64,000 bases of DNA from Candidatus Heimdallarchaeota archaeon (GCA_011364965.1 RDOB01000002.1:186001-250000), one strand, 5' to 3'. Numbered from the stretch's first letter, positions 44,074 to 53,664 are shown. Program-made: numbers and translations. Notes: generated by a model not told the origin, from the letters alone.

Positions 44074-46635
44074 ATGTCATCACGAATTCCCCTGCAAAGC
44101 AGTAGATATTATTTGGAAGCCCTCAAACAACATCGTCGAACTGTTGCACTCATCATTGCATTTACAATTACCGCTCCGTTGTTTGCATTCACCTCTCTTC
44201 CCCCAATAGAAGTAATCGAGGAAATTCCTCAGGAAGTGGAAGAAGAAATTGAAATTCCTATTGAAACCAATCAAACTATTGAAGTTGAGGTCAATAAAAC
44301 CATAGAAGTAGAAATTAATATCACGGAAGAGGTGATTCGCAATCGAACCATTGGTGTTAACATCACGGAAGGTGGAAGCATATTCCTAGAACCTCAACCC
44401 GCTCCTCCTCTAATTGACTCCGATATTGTTCTTTGCATTGATGTATCAGGAAGTATGGACGCAAATCGAATGCCTATTGCTCAAACAGCAATAAAAACAT
44501 TTCTTAACCTTCTAAATGATAGCTGCAGTCGCGGAATATCTAATGATAGGGTCGCTTTGGTTACTTTTTCAGGAACAGATCCTTGGGATGGAAATTGGGC
44601 CAATGATGCTGCAATTCGTGCAGGTTTGGATTTTATATCAAACCAGTCACATTTATCGAATATTATTAGTGAAACGGAGAGTTTGGTTGGCTATGGTTGG
44701 ACAGATGCTTGGGCAGGATTGAATTTCTCTTTAGATCTTCTGCTAAACAATCAACGAGAAACTCCAACACTTAAATCTATCTTATTTTTGACAGATGGGA
44801 AGCATAATACTGGTCCGTGGGGTATTGATGTTTCAAATGGAAACTATACAGGTTTCTTAAGTGAACCCGCAGACTTTATAAGCCAACAAGAAGGAGGGCC
44901 GTATTCTCAGAGTCCAGTAAAAATCGCGAGGGAAAACAATGTAAAAATCCATTCTATTGGGTTGTTTGAGGGTACTAGTTATGAATTTGACGAAAATTTC
45001 CTAAGAAATATTTCACTGAATGAAACATTTGGAGCTAATGGGGACTTTTATACAGGAAATAATACGCTTGACTTATCAGAAGGCTTCTTAAAATCAAGGG
45101 ATAGCGCATCAGGTTGGGCTTTAGTTGATTCGTGTGAGCTATTAATTATAGATAATCAATCTGTTCCCTTATTTGTTTTTAATGTAACTAAAGATATCCG
45201 TAGGATCAAATGGGATTTAAATTGGAATGACTCCGATATTAACTTTAATTTAACCATAATAGATCCGAATGGTACTATCAGGTTGATTACAAATTCAAGT
45301 CAAATTATGCCAGACATAATCACAGTTACTTTAGACATTCCCAAATCGATTATTTTGGATTTTCCCATGTTAGGTGAATGGCAATTCAACCTTACATGTA
45401 CCAATTCATCTGTTTCTGAACGAATTCTGAGCAGACTATCCTCTTTTCAACCTCCAATCTTTATTGAATCAATCACACAGTACAATTCCACTGAATTAGG
45501 TATAAGTATTTATTCTCAGGAGAAAGAGAACATTCTAGGTAATTCGGATGGTATAACATATAAGATCGTAAGTCTTACAGAGAATGAAACCGTTAGTAAT
45601 CAATCAGTTATCTTTTTAGTAAATGTATCTAATAGAAACCCTCTTTTCACATATCATAATATTACACCTTATGTTTTGGCAAATTTTACTTCGTATAATA
45701 TTACAAGTTCATGGAATCCTACAAATATTTCAGCATTAACAACTGGAAACTTTACAATTTTTCAATTTAATATCACATTTAATGAACCTGCCTTTTTACA
45801 AGGCACTATCTTCTTCAAAGTCAATTGTTCAGAAGGTTATTATGATGCTGTCGCTCAAGGTGTATCTCTTGACTATCGAATCACTACTGAAAATGTCACA
45901 ATAGAAACTTACACGGAAAACCAAACTATTACTGTTTTAGAAAATCAAACCACAATTGTCCTTGAAAATATGACCATTACGACGATTATCATTTCTCAAG
46001 GTACGACTAATGTACTCAAGTATACTTATAATCGTCAGGTATTTGATACACTGAAATGGGCTGGATTTTTCACCACATTAGGACTTTTAATGTCATTTTT
46101 GGCTGTGTACGTTGCAGCACAGGCGTACCATCTGAGATCTCTTGCGAAAAGTTTTCGTTCCCGTCTTTTCCCCGACCGATCTGCAATAGAACTAGCACTT
46201 CAAGAAAAAGGTATTTCTATGTCCTCGGAAGATTTGAACGCGGTTATAGATTCAACTAGTGACTTAGATCAATTTGCTATAAATATCCAAAATCTAACGG
46301 GCCAAAAACTCAGTCCAGAGGACTTAATTCGCATGACATCTGGGGCCACTCTTGAACAGATCATTCATAGACTTAGCTATGCAACAGATCTAACTCCAGA
46401 AGCAATAGCATCTCAATTAAAAGATGCTTCAACTATTGGAGAGTTGATAGAAGAATTAAAGCTTGATAAAGAGGCATTTTTAGATATTATAACCCAAGAT
46501 GAGCAGGTTAAAAATTTTCAGGCTAAAATTGCCATGTACATTCAACCAATGAAGAAAGAATTCTCTAATATTTCCTTGAATGATAACATCGATGTCAAAA
46601 GCTTTAGAGAGCGAATTAAAAGGGAAATGAATTAA
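44074..46635 (+). CDS. Surface von Willebrand factor A domain protein with cytoplasmic tail
   Basis: 853 residues. An N-terminal hydrophobic signal or anchor (about 20-37) is followed by a Glu/Ile/Thr-rich stem with N-glycosylation sites, then a vWA domain whose MIDAS is complete: DVSGSM, a Thr in TFSGTD and Asp in LTDGKH. Beta-sandwich modules follow, then a transmembrane helix at about 665-690, and a 160-residue helical cytoplasmic tail (for example LTGQKLSPEDLIRMT, LTPEAIASQLKDAS) built of short repeat-like helices. A metal-dependent adhesion or signalling receptor is inferred. The end overlaps the opposing ParA-like gene by four bases. Confidence 0.85.
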   Translation: MSSRIPLQSSRYYLEALKQHRRTVALIIAFTITAPLFAFTSLPPIEVIEEIPQEVEEEIEIPIETNQTIEVEVNKTIEVEINITEEVIRNRTIGVNITEGGSIFLEPQPAPPLIDSDIVLCIDVSGSMDANRMPIAQTAIKTFLNLLNDSCSRGISNDRVALVTFSGTDPWDGNWANDAAIRAGLDFISNQSHLSNIISETESLVGYGWTDAWAGLNFSLDLLLNNQRETPTLKSILFLTDGKHNTGPWGIDVSNGNYTGFLSEPADFISQQEGGPYSQSPVKIARENNVKIHSIGLFEGTSYEFDENFLRNISLNETFGANGDFYTGNNTLDLSEGFLKSRDSASGWALVDSCELLIIDNQSVPLFVFNVTKDIRRIKWDLNWNDSDINFNLTIIDPNGTIRLITNSSQIMPDIITVTLDIPKSIILDFPMLGEWQFNLTCTNSSVSERILSRLSSFQPPIFIESITQYNSTELGISIYSQEKENILGNSDGITYKIVSLTENETVSNQSVIFLVNVSNRNPLFTYHNITPYVLANFTSYNITSSWNPTNISALTTGNFTIFQFNITFNEPAFLQGTIFFKVNCSEGYYDAVAQGVSLDYRITTENVTIETYTENQTITVLENQTTIVLENMTITTIIISQGTTNVLKYTYNRQVFDTLKWAGFFTTLGLLMSFLAVYVAAQAYHLRSLAKSFRSRLFPDRSAIELALQEKGISMSSEDLNAVIDSTSDLDQFAINIQNLTGQKLSPEDLIRMTSGATLEQIIHRLSYATDLTPEAIASQLKDASTIGELIEELKLDKEAFLDIITQDEQVKNFQAKIAMYIQPMKKEFSNISLNDNIDVKSFRERIKREMN

Positions 46636-47558
46636 ATATTATACATTTTCTCTTCAAAAAATTTATATTGAGCTTCATTCACAGGTCGTAAGGCGCTAGC
46701 ATCGGTAGAGATCTGAATAAGCATCTCTGCGGATGCTTGGAAGGATTTCGCTGATTTCATTTTATGGAATAATGAATCAATAGTGGGAATTTCATATTGT
46801 CTGAAAACTTTAGAAAGCTCTGGATCGTCTTTAATCATTCCAATTATAGGATATGCAAAATTTTCCATAGTTTTCTCAATCCATTTTTGAGACAGGCACT
46901 TTTCTGTGATATTATTAAATATAAGTCCATTTAACGAAAAACCAGGTTGTGCAAGCAAGTCATATTGAGCTAACGATGCTTCAATAGTCTTAATCTCTTT
47001 AATTACTTCATCTACATTATTTTTATTCATATCAATAATCGCAATTATCAAATTTGAGTTCATCAATCCTGCTAGTTCAATGAAATTATGTCGATGATGT
47101 TCTATGGGAGCTAAATCAAAGAAAATATATTGAGAACCTGCTTTTTCTAGTATTAGAGTGATTTGCCAAATATGCTTTGCCAGTTCGAGAGCTTCTGATC
47201 TAGTTAAAGTGTCACTCACACCTCGTGAAAGAATAGGGATTGTAAAAAAAAGCGGTTCATTTGACTCTTTATGAACAAATTTTGATGGAAAACTGCACTT
47301 TGACCAATCTAAGACTTGAGAAGACTTCATCTGCTCTACCAAAGAAGTTAATTCCCCCATACGCATGAGGATTTTATCGGTTGCAAAAAATTGAATTGTA
47401 GAGTACATTGAGGAGAAATCAAATATGCAGGCAAGAGGAAAGTCTGGACTTACTTCTTTATCCTTTAGATATTTTTTTATAATCTCATACATGACTGTTG
47501 CCATGACAGGGGTTTGAGAAGTTGTAGACCCAGTAGATAGGCATGAAATTTTCAACAT
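46632..47558 (-). CDS. MinD/ParA-like protein without a proper P-loop
   Basis: About 308 residues. The overall order fits a SIMIBI NTPase: first strand KISCLSTGSTTSQTPVMAT, a strand DLAPIEHHRHN like the Walker B/'DxAPG' of MinD, AIIDMNKNNV and LNGLIFNN like the later strands. The loop where MinD has KGGxGKT reads STGSTTSQT and has no Lys, so nucleotide binding is doubtful. ATG at 47558 (GTGAT upstream) is preferred to a GTG nine bases earlier. It follows the membrane HEPN gene by 82 bases. The SIMIBI call is tentative. Confidence 0.55.
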   Translation of the reverse strand: MLKISCLSTGSTTSQTPVMATVMYEIIKKYLKDKEVSPDFPLACIFDFSSMYSTIQFFATDKILMRMGELTSLVEQMKSSQVLDWSKCSFPSKFVHKESNEPLFFTIPILSRGVSDTLTRSEALELAKHIWQITLILEKAGSQYIFFDLAPIEHHRHNFIELAGLMNSNLIIAIIDMNKNNVDEVIKEIKTIEASLAQYDLLAQPGFSLNGLIFNNITEKCLSQKWIEKTMENFAYPIIGMIKDDPELSKVFRQYEIPTIDSLFHKMKSAKSFQASAEMLIQISTDASALRPVNEAQYKFFEEKMYNI

Positions 47559-47640
47559 TTCAATCACTTTTATAGATGAATTGAAGTTTATTTAAATCCA
47601 ATCAAATTCTTGATTAAGTTTTATATCAGAATTTTTCCCT

Positions 47641-48987
47641 TCAGCTTCGATCGATGACTGCTTGAAGAATCCCTAAGAGTTCTTCAACATCTTCTTTTAC
47701 TACAAATCTATCTTGAGACCGATGGAGCATTGCATTTCTTCTTAGACGAATTCTTTTAAGCTCCTTATTCTCTTTGACTGTTAAAAATTTTTCTTTTAAG
47801 AGTACATTAATAATAGAAGGCCAAGATTGATCTTCTGGAAATAATTCATGCTTCCAAAGAATATTACGGAAAAGACTTTCAACTGATCTCCATAAAAACA
47901 GAAATGTAGATATTTGCTCATCAAGAGAGATTTCGTCCCAGTTTTCTAATTTCTTTCTTGTATATAATACATCTAGCTTTATGGATTCTGTTTCTTCCTC
48001 ACTTGAAACCAAATCATCAATAGCATCTGATACACCTTGTCCCAAATAGAATTGTAATTCTAATTCTTTCCGCTTATCTTCTGCAAGATCCAATTGTTCA
48101 AGTAAATTTGAATACTGCTCTTGGACTAAAGCCCTCGCTACTTCTCGTTTGGAGTACTCTCTTAATTCCTCAGTTATATGAGACTCAATTAAATCTGAAT
48201 ACAACCTGGATACCAAATCCCAATTAGCTGCTAGCTTATTACCGATTTTATCAGCCAGAGGAAATTTTCGAATAGAATCCAGCTCAACTTGCCTAGTTTT
48301 AATTCTTATATCATCTGCGTAGGTAGTATATGACAGGTTATAGCTGGTTTTGCTAATTAGAACTGCAAGCTGATTTCTAGAATGATTAAATGAGAATGCA
48401 GTGACACCAATAAAGATTAAAAAGAGGATACCAAAAAAGGCTACATTAACGGGATTAATTATTCTATCAATGTATATGAAATCAAGATCAATCGAATTAA
48501 AGTGTAAATATATAATAGTGAATAGATTTCCGATATTGATTATTCCATAAGTTGTTGAAAAAAGAAGTAAGGTCTCTGAGAAGGACAGCATTTTATCTTC
48601 TGAAGATTCACTACGTGTGAAATATGCATCAATATATCCCCTTCTAAATATATTCTTTAGTTGAGGAAGGAGAATAGCTTGAATATTTGTTCTCAGAGAC
48701 TCTTTTGTATTCGGTTCAAGATCGATCTGTTTAAGGAGGAATATTTCATCCAGATCGCTTTTCAGTGCTTCTAAATAACGTTCTTGAGCTCTAGATAAAT
48801 TAAAAAGGATATATGGACTATAAACATAAAACATAAAGGCAGGAAATAGCAAAATAATTGCTGGGATAAGATTAAAGGGAGGGGGAGCATTTCCTGGTAA
48901 AATTAATAAATAAGCTTCAATTAAACCAATTTCGTAGATAATAGGGAACAATATCCCTAATAAAAATCTATTTTCGCGCAAAGACAT
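47641..48987 (-). CDS. Membrane protein with C-terminal HEPN-like domain
   Basis: 448 residues. Two pairs of membrane helices (about 10-62 and 145-205) with a helical insert between. A long helical cytoplasmic part follows, and the last about 110 residues look like HEPN/DUF4145: WRSVESLFRNILW helix, an intervening helix and the R-N-x3-H motif in RRNAMLH (Arg417 to His422). In HEPN RNases this motif cuts RNA. The gene starts 5 bases after the lactate permease, so the two are surely co-transcribed. A membrane-bound HEPN, without an MNT or defence partner, is unusual. Membrane part sure; HEPN by motif. Confidence 0.65.
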   Translation of the reverse strand: MSLRENRFLLGILFPIIYEIGLIEAYLLILPGNAPPPFNLIPAIILLFPAFMFYVYSPYILFNLSRAQERYLEALKSDLDEIFLLKQIDLEPNTKESLRTNIQAILLPQLKNIFRRGYIDAYFTRSESSEDKMLSFSETLLLFSTTYGIINIGNLFTIIYLHFNSIDLDFIYIDRIINPVNVAFFGILFLIFIGVTAFSFNHSRNQLAVLISKTSYNLSYTTYADDIRIKTRQVELDSIRKFPLADKIGNKLAANWDLVSRLYSDLIESHITEELREYSKREVARALVQEQYSNLLEQLDLAEDKRKELELQFYLGQGVSDAIDDLVSSEEETESIKLDVLYTRKKLENWDEISLDEQISTFLFLWRSVESLFRNILWKHELFPEDQSWPSIINVLLKEKFLTVKENKELKRIRLRRNAMLHRSQDRFVVKEDVEELLGILQAVIDRS

Positions 48988-48992
48988 CTATT

Positions 48993-50666
48993 TTAAATCC
49001 CATTTTGCCTTATGAAAGAAAAGACAAATAAGCTTATAGTCAATATTAGGTAGCTGATACATAAGATAAATATCATTACTTCATTTATTTCTGGAAAAGC
49101 GGGAGCCCAGATCACTGTTAGAATTGAGAGAACCAAAATCATCATTATGGCGATAAATATTGTCTTGGATATCACTTTTCCCTCAATTCCAATTTCATCA
49201 ATCGTAGCTGCGGCATTTTGTACTTTTGCTGGAGTAATGACACTAGCTAAGCCCCCTGCAACTCCGTTTGAGGTTCCAACTGTAATTGGATCAATTCCAA
49301 GCGTATTACTAGTTTTTACATGATACTTTGTAAACATAACAATGGAGGAAGCCTCACTACCAGATACAAATCCCCCAAAAAAGCCAATGAAAGGAACAAG
49401 GAATGGAAAAATAGTACCGAAGTTGGTGGAAGTGAAATCTGATAATATAGAAACCATATTCAAACTGGGATTATTTGGTGCGGACTGATTTAAAAGCCAA
49501 GCAACAGCAAAGAAGATAGCAGCGGATGTCATAGGACGAAATCCACGAGATTTAAAACGAGTTAGGGTCATTGTCAAGGTTTTTTTATCCGAGGGTAAGA
49601 AAATAAATGAAATAATGAGAGAAACAATCACCCAAGTATAAGCTTGCCAAAGAATGCGTGTCTTAATAACAAATTCGCCAATAGTGATAGGGAAATATAA
49701 TTCAGAGAAAAGAAAGTCGAAAACTGGAGGAATGAAGTTTGTGATGATAGCAAAAAAGACAAGAAGAATCCAAGGAGAACACGCGCGAAGTAAGGACATT
49801 GATTTTTCGATTTCTATATCATTTGGGCTAAGTGATGATCTATCAATCATCTTAAAGCCCAGAATTTTAGCATATATGCCTAGAACTACCATAACTGCTA
49901 ATCCAGAGACAATACCAGTTAAGGTAACCAAACCGAGATAATTGACAATAATAGCCATCACTCCAGCAGTAGTACCAGACAATAACGCAATCACTAATGA
50001 TAATGGTTCCTTTATCATTTTTTTCCCTCCTGCAATGAAAAGCATGGCAACTGCGATTCCCGTGGATATAATAGGCATATATATACTGAAATATACCCCT
50101 ACTTCTTGTAAAGTCGGCGCTTGCTGAACTAGTATGCCAGATGAAGCCAAAGAGCTCAGCTCTCCAGTAAATACAACCGCAGGTATTGCTAGTAGCGCAT
50201 ATGTAGTCAAAGGATCATATCCAATCGCTGGGAGTGCAACTGCAATTACAGGTGGAAAACCAAGAGCGAGCATTATTGGGGGAAGTATGGAAACTGGTGT
50301 TGCTCCAATGGCAACAAAAAAACATCCTAGACCAAAATTTAGGAATAGTATTTGCCAAGCTTGATGTGTACCTCTTAATGTTTTAATAAAAACTATTATT
50401 CTTTTTAAAGCTCCAGATTCTGACATATAAGTAATCATAAGAATTGATGCCCCTACCATGAGTGTAATCTTGAAAGAGTCAATTATTCCAGCCAAAGAGA
50501 TTACTATTATTGATTCTAGAGATGTTGACCAATAAAAAGCAAGAATAGCAATCATAATAAAAACTAATAATCCTGTTGTATCTGCTTTCCAGCGTTTGAC
50601 AACCAATAGAAAAATTGCAAGTAAAAAGGGAAAGAGAATAAGAAAAAACTGTAGAAAATTCGCCAT
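48993..50666 (-). CDS. L-lactate permease (LctP) family transporter
   Basis: 557 residues with about 13-14 hydrophobic helices. The family's marks are GFFGGFVSGSEASSIVMF near residue 440 and the later GVAGGLASVITPAKVQNA with 'AATIDEIGIEGKV'. Members bring lactate or glycolate in with protons. It lies 41 bases after phosphoglycerate mutase and 5 bases before the HEPN gene. Lactate taken up could feed gluconeogenesis through the mutases here. The family is clear; the substrate may be lactate, glycolate or another 2-hydroxy acid. Confidence 0.88.
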   Translation of the reverse strand: MANFLQFFLILFPFLLAIFLLVVKRWKADTTGLLVFIMIAILAFYWSTSLESIIVISLAGIIDSFKITLMVGASILMITYMSESGALKRIIVFIKTLRGTHQAWQILFLNFGLGCFFVAIGATPVSILPPIMLALGFPPVIAVALPAIGYDPLTTYALLAIPAVVFTGELSSLASSGILVQQAPTLQEVGVYFSIYMPIISTGIAVAMLFIAGGKKMIKEPLSLVIALLSGTTAGVMAIIVNYLGLVTLTGIVSGLAVMVVLGIYAKILGFKMIDRSSLSPNDIEIEKSMSLLRACSPWILLVFFAIITNFIPPVFDFLFSELYFPITIGEFVIKTRILWQAYTWVIVSLIISFIFLPSDKKTLTMTLTRFKSRGFRPMTSAAIFFAVAWLLNQSAPNNPSLNMVSILSDFTSTNFGTIFPFLVPFIGFFGGFVSGSEASSIVMFTKYHVKTSNTLGIDPITVGTSNGVAGGLASVITPAKVQNAAATIDEIGIEGKVISKTIFIAIMMILVLSILTVIWAPAFPEINEVMIFILCISYLILTISLFVFSFIRQNGI

Positions 50667-50707
50667 TAAGACTTATCTCCAAGGTTAATTGTTAATCTAA
50701 TAATTGG

Positions 50708-51457
50708 TTATTTTTTTACCTTTCCTTGATCTGCTACCTTTTTCATTGCTAGTTTCACTAATTCAGGATCTCCGAGATAGTAGTGTTTGAGAGGTTTGAT
50801 CTCTTTATTCAATTCATATACAAGTGGAATACCCGTTGGAATATTCAATTTTAAAATTTCATCGTTAGGTACATTATCTAAGTGCTTTACTAAAGCACGT
50901 AAACTATTTCCGTGCGCTGAAATTAGTACTTTCTTGCCAGTTTTAATAGTAGGAACAATTTCATCAAACCAATATGGTAGAACACGAGCTACGGTGTCTT
51001 GTAAACATTCTGTGAGTGGAATATCCTTTTTAGCAAGATTTTTATACTTTGGATCTATTCCAGGATATTGTATATCTGTTTCAGCAAGTGCTGGCGGTCT
51101 AATATCATAACTTCGTCTCCATATAAGTACTTGATCTTCTCCATGTTTTGCAGCAGTTTCCGCTTTATTTAATCCCTGTAAAGCTCCATAATGCCTCTCA
51201 TTCAAACGCCACGACCTTTCTACAGGAATCCACATCAAATCCATTTCATCTAGAACAATCCATAACGTACGAATAGCACGCTTCAGGACACTTGTATAAG
51301 CAATGTTAAAAGTGAATCCTTCCGATAATAACGCTTTAGCTGATGCCTTTGCTTCCTCTATTCCCCTCTCTGATAGATCCACATCAGTCCAACCTGTGAA
51401 TAATCCCTCTTTATTCCATGTTGATTCCCCGTGACGTAGTAAAACCAGTTTATACAT
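50708..51457 (-). CDS. gpmA: 2,3-bisphosphoglycerate-dependent phosphoglycerate mutase
   Basis: 249 residues, typical length for the cofactor-dependent enzyme that interconverts 3- and 2-phosphoglycerate. Phosphohistidine motif [22 protein letters not shown], catalytic Glu in [10 protein letters not shown], and second His in [10 protein letters not shown]. It keeps the segment between RRSYDIRPP and [12 protein letters not shown] at 51457. First gene of a minus-strand row with lactate permease and HEPN genes; a second, shorter mutase is encoded back-to-back at 51595. Archaea mostly use the cofactor-independent type, so this is probably of bacterial origin. Confidence 0.95.
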   Translation of the reverse strand: MYKLVLLRHGESTWNKEGLFTGWTDVDLSERGIEEAKASAKALLSEGFTFNIAYTSVLKRAIRTLWIVLDEMDLMWIPVERSWRLNERHYGALQGLNKAETAAKHGEDQVLIWRRSYDIRPPALAETDIQYPGIDPKYKNLAKKDIPLTECLQDTVARVLPYWFDEIVPTIKTGKKVLISAHGNSLRALVKHLDNVPNDEILKLNIPTGIPLVYELNKEIKPLKHYYLGDPELVKLAMKKVADQGKVKK

Positions 51458-51527
51458 GATAAATAACCCAATCCTTTAAATGAGAAACTCTTACGAATTA
51501 TTTAACAATCTTCTGAATTTAAAGCCA

Positions 51528-51546
51528 TTGGTTTTTTCTAAACCAA
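51528..51546. promoter_or_regulatory. 7-bp inverted repeat between divergent mutase genes (possible operator)
   Basis: TTGGTTT at 51528-51534 and AAACCAA at 51540-51546 are exact reverse complements with a 5-base spacer. The repeat ends 48 bases before the plus-strand mutase start and is followed by an AT-rich TATA-like stretch, the same geometry as the related repeat before the Nudix gene (7315-7335). Confidence 0.45.
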
Positions 51547-51594
51547 ATATTTATCTAATTTATTATCAAAGATTTTATCCTTCGTGAACACAAG

Positions 51595-52242
51595 TTGATT
51601 ATTTTGGTATCTCTTTTATGTATAATTCGTCATGGAGAGTCTGTTTGGAATAACTTAAATCTTTTTACAGGGTGGACTGATGTTTCTTTAACAGAACGTG
51701 GGAGAAAAGACTCAATTCAAGCAGCAAAACAAATAAAAGATCTTTCATTTGAAGCAGCATTTACCTCTGATTTAAAACGAGCAAATGAATCACTGCAATT
51801 GATTCTAAACTATCTTCAGATAAAGATTCCAGTAATTAGAAGTGATCGCTTGAATGAGAGGCATTATGGAGCTTTACAGGGATTGAATAAAGCTGAACTC
51901 AAGCAAAAATATGGAGAAGAACAGGTTCGTATATGGAGGCGGAGTTTTGACATAAAACCTCCAGGAGAAGAAGGGGAAAGCCTGAAAGATTGTATGAACC
52001 GAACGGTTCCTTATCTCAAAAAATATATTTATCCCTACCTCCGACAGGGCAAAAATGTCTTAATGGTGGGACATGGTAACAGTTTACGATCTTTAATTAT
52101 GTTTATTGAGGGATTTAGTCCAACTCAAATTATGGATTTTGATCTTGAACTTACTACTCCTTATCTCTATTATTTTAATTCCGATTTGCTGTTAATTAAA
52201 AAGGAAATTCGACCTATTCAGGGTGCTCATCATTCTCTTTAA
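51595..52242 (+). CDS. Second phosphoglycerate mutase (short, cofactor-dependent type)
   Basis: 215 residues, with all catalytic motifs: [33 protein letters not shown] and VGHGNSLRSL. Compared with the first mutase it lacks some 25 residues after RRSFDIKPPG, as in shorter members of the family. Start is TTG at 51595; there is no ATG before the His motif. Arranged divergently from the longer copy with a 137-base gap. An ancient duplication or separate transfer are both possible, as the two differ strongly outside the motifs. It overlaps the next gene on the opposite strand by four bases. Confidence 0.9.
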   Translation: MIILVSLLCIIRHGESVWNNLNLFTGWTDVSLTERGRKDSIQAAKQIKDLSFEAAFTSDLKRANESLQLILNYLQIKIPVIRSDRLNERHYGALQGLNKAELKQKYGEEQVRIWRRSFDIKPPGEEGESLKDCMNRTVPYLKKYIYPYLRQGKNVLMVGHGNSLRSLIMFIEGFSPTQIMDFDLELTTPYLYYFNSDLLLIKKEIRPIQGAHHSL

Positions 52243-52682
52243 CGAATCTTAAAACGCGGTTTTCTATCCTCAAACCGTATTTTTTCAACGTATCCAAGTT
52301 CTACAAGTTCATATAAGTAGATCAATTCCGTTTTTCCTTTTCTACGGGTATATCTTGCAACCTCTCCCGCTGTGATCTCATGATTCAGCTTTTTTAGCAT
52401 ATTATAGGTTTTAAATAATTTCTTGGGCATTTCTTCAGGTTTTTTTCGTGTTTTTATCTCTTGTTTGACTTCTTTTGCGATCTTTGAGAATTTAGAAGAT
52501 TCCAACATGAAATCAACAGCTTCTTTAACTGTTATAACTTTCTTATCAGACTTCCAATATTTTTTGATATCCTTAATGATTTCCTTCGCAGGTATATGGC
52601 TATTCTCTAGAACCTGCAAAGCACTAGGTGTGATCTGAAAATTTATCTTTTCTAAACGTAGTAAAAGGTTGTTTTCAGACAT
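52239..52682 (-). CDS. Small predicted winged-helix protein
   Basis: 147 residues. An N-terminal helical segment (NFQITPSALQVLENSHIPA) recalls the helical domain at the start of archaeal DNA polymerase D small subunit and related proteins. The C-terminal half (LNHEITAGEVARYTRRKG, then ELVELGYVEKIRFED) is a winged-helix pattern with final basic KPRFKIR. Likely a DNA- or RNA-binding regulator; target unknown. Confidence 0.6.
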   Translation of the reverse strand: MSENNLLLRLEKINFQITPSALQVLENSHIPAKEIIKDIKKYWKSDKKVITVKEAVDFMLESSKFSKIAKEVKQEIKTRKKPEEMPKKLFKTYNMLKKLNHEITAGEVARYTRRKGKTELIYLYELVELGYVEKIRFEDRKPRFKIR

Positions 52683-52847
52683 ATTAACACCTTAATTTTT
52701 TATAATATTAAAGTCAGCTGTTTTCAAAAACATTTCCTTTCCACCAATAAAATGGGTAAAGTTAAAGTATTATTCAAGGCAAAATCTGGTGAAAAAAAGC
52801 ATTACTCGAAAAATCCTTAAGTTCAATCCGTAATTTTGAAGATAATA

Positions 52848-53327
52848 ATGAATGAGTTTAAGATGATTGCAGAATCATGTCTCTATCGTAATAGAGCACA
52901 ATGTTCGTACTGGAATATCGAAACTCAGTGTCACTTTCTATCTTGTCCCTTATTTTCACTGGATATTCCAGAAGCTAATCGTTTGGCCTTAAAAAAGCAA
53001 ATTATCGATTCTGTGCAGTTTGATATTGAGGATTTTGAGAGCACATCTACTTCAATACGCGACTTAATAGATAAAGTAAGAAATAGCAATCCAGTGCAAA
53101 AATCTTCAGACAATATTCCTAGATTATCTGTTGTGGTTGAAAAACAAGTACAAAGAATGATTTGTTTTGTTTGTGGGGAAAGTATTGTTGATGATAGATA
53201 TTCTACCGTACGGGATCCGAATGGTGTGATTCTTTATTTTCATTCGAAAGGAGAGTGTATACCTCGGATAGAGAATTTAAATGGGACTAGAGAAAGATGG
53301 TTGAAGAACCGTGAATCCAATTTATGA
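52848..53327 (+). CDS. Zinc-binding protein, uncharacterised
   Basis: 159 residues. Two Cys-rich parts: an N-terminal set of four Cys (SCLYRNRAQCSYW, then CHFLSC) and a C-terminal set (MICFVCGESIV, then HSKGEC), with CxxC plus His/Cys, probably each a zinc site. A helical middle links them. Function unknown. ATG at 52848 is preferred over a TTG 12 bases upstream. Confidence 0.65.
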   Translation: MNEFKMIAESCLYRNRAQCSYWNIETQCHFLSCPLFSLDIPEANRLALKKQIIDSVQFDIEDFESTSTSIRDLIDKVRNSNPVQKSSDNIPRLSVVVEKQVQRMICFVCGESIVDDRYSTVRDPNGVILYFHSKGECIPRIENLNGTRERWLKNRESNL

Positions 53328-53331
53328 TTTA

Positions 53332-53565
53332 TTAACTTAATTTATCGTTATTCGCGTTTTTTTTAGCAGTATAATGCTTTTGTCCCCACAGGTGAGCGCC
53401 AAATGATATTGAGATAAACGTAATACATCCTAATAAAAAAAATAACCTTTCTGAGAAATTTTTTGAAGTTAAAAAGAGAATGAAATTCAAAATGGTTAAT
53501 GTTAACGAAATTAAGAGAGTAAATATAATTATTATTGGTTTTTGATCCTTTGTATAAAGTTTCAT
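53332..53565 (-). CDS. Small membrane protein, two helices
   Basis: About 77 residues with two hydrophobic helices (IIIIFTLLISLTLTILNFIL and LFFLLGCITFISISFGAHLW) and a basic C-terminus. The start is uncertain: ATG at 53565, or TTG at 53583, which has AAAGGAT upstream. No family recognised. Converges with the zinc protein, 4 bases apart. Confidence 0.5.
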   Translation of the reverse strand: MKLYTKDQKPIIIIFTLLISLTLTILNFILFLTSKNFSERLFFLLGCITFISISFGAHLWGQKHYTAKKNANNDKLS

Positions 53566-53664
53566 TTCAATACTATTAAACAAAATTATCCTTTTAATCT
53601 CTGTCAAAATTGAACTAGATATTCACTGTATAATAATTTAATACTATAAGGATTGTAATAAATC

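Noticed and set aside
49654..50364. Chain of open frames on the plus strand opposite the lactate permease
   Set aside because: Antisense frames caused by the composition of a membrane protein gene; the minus strand has clear LctP motifs.
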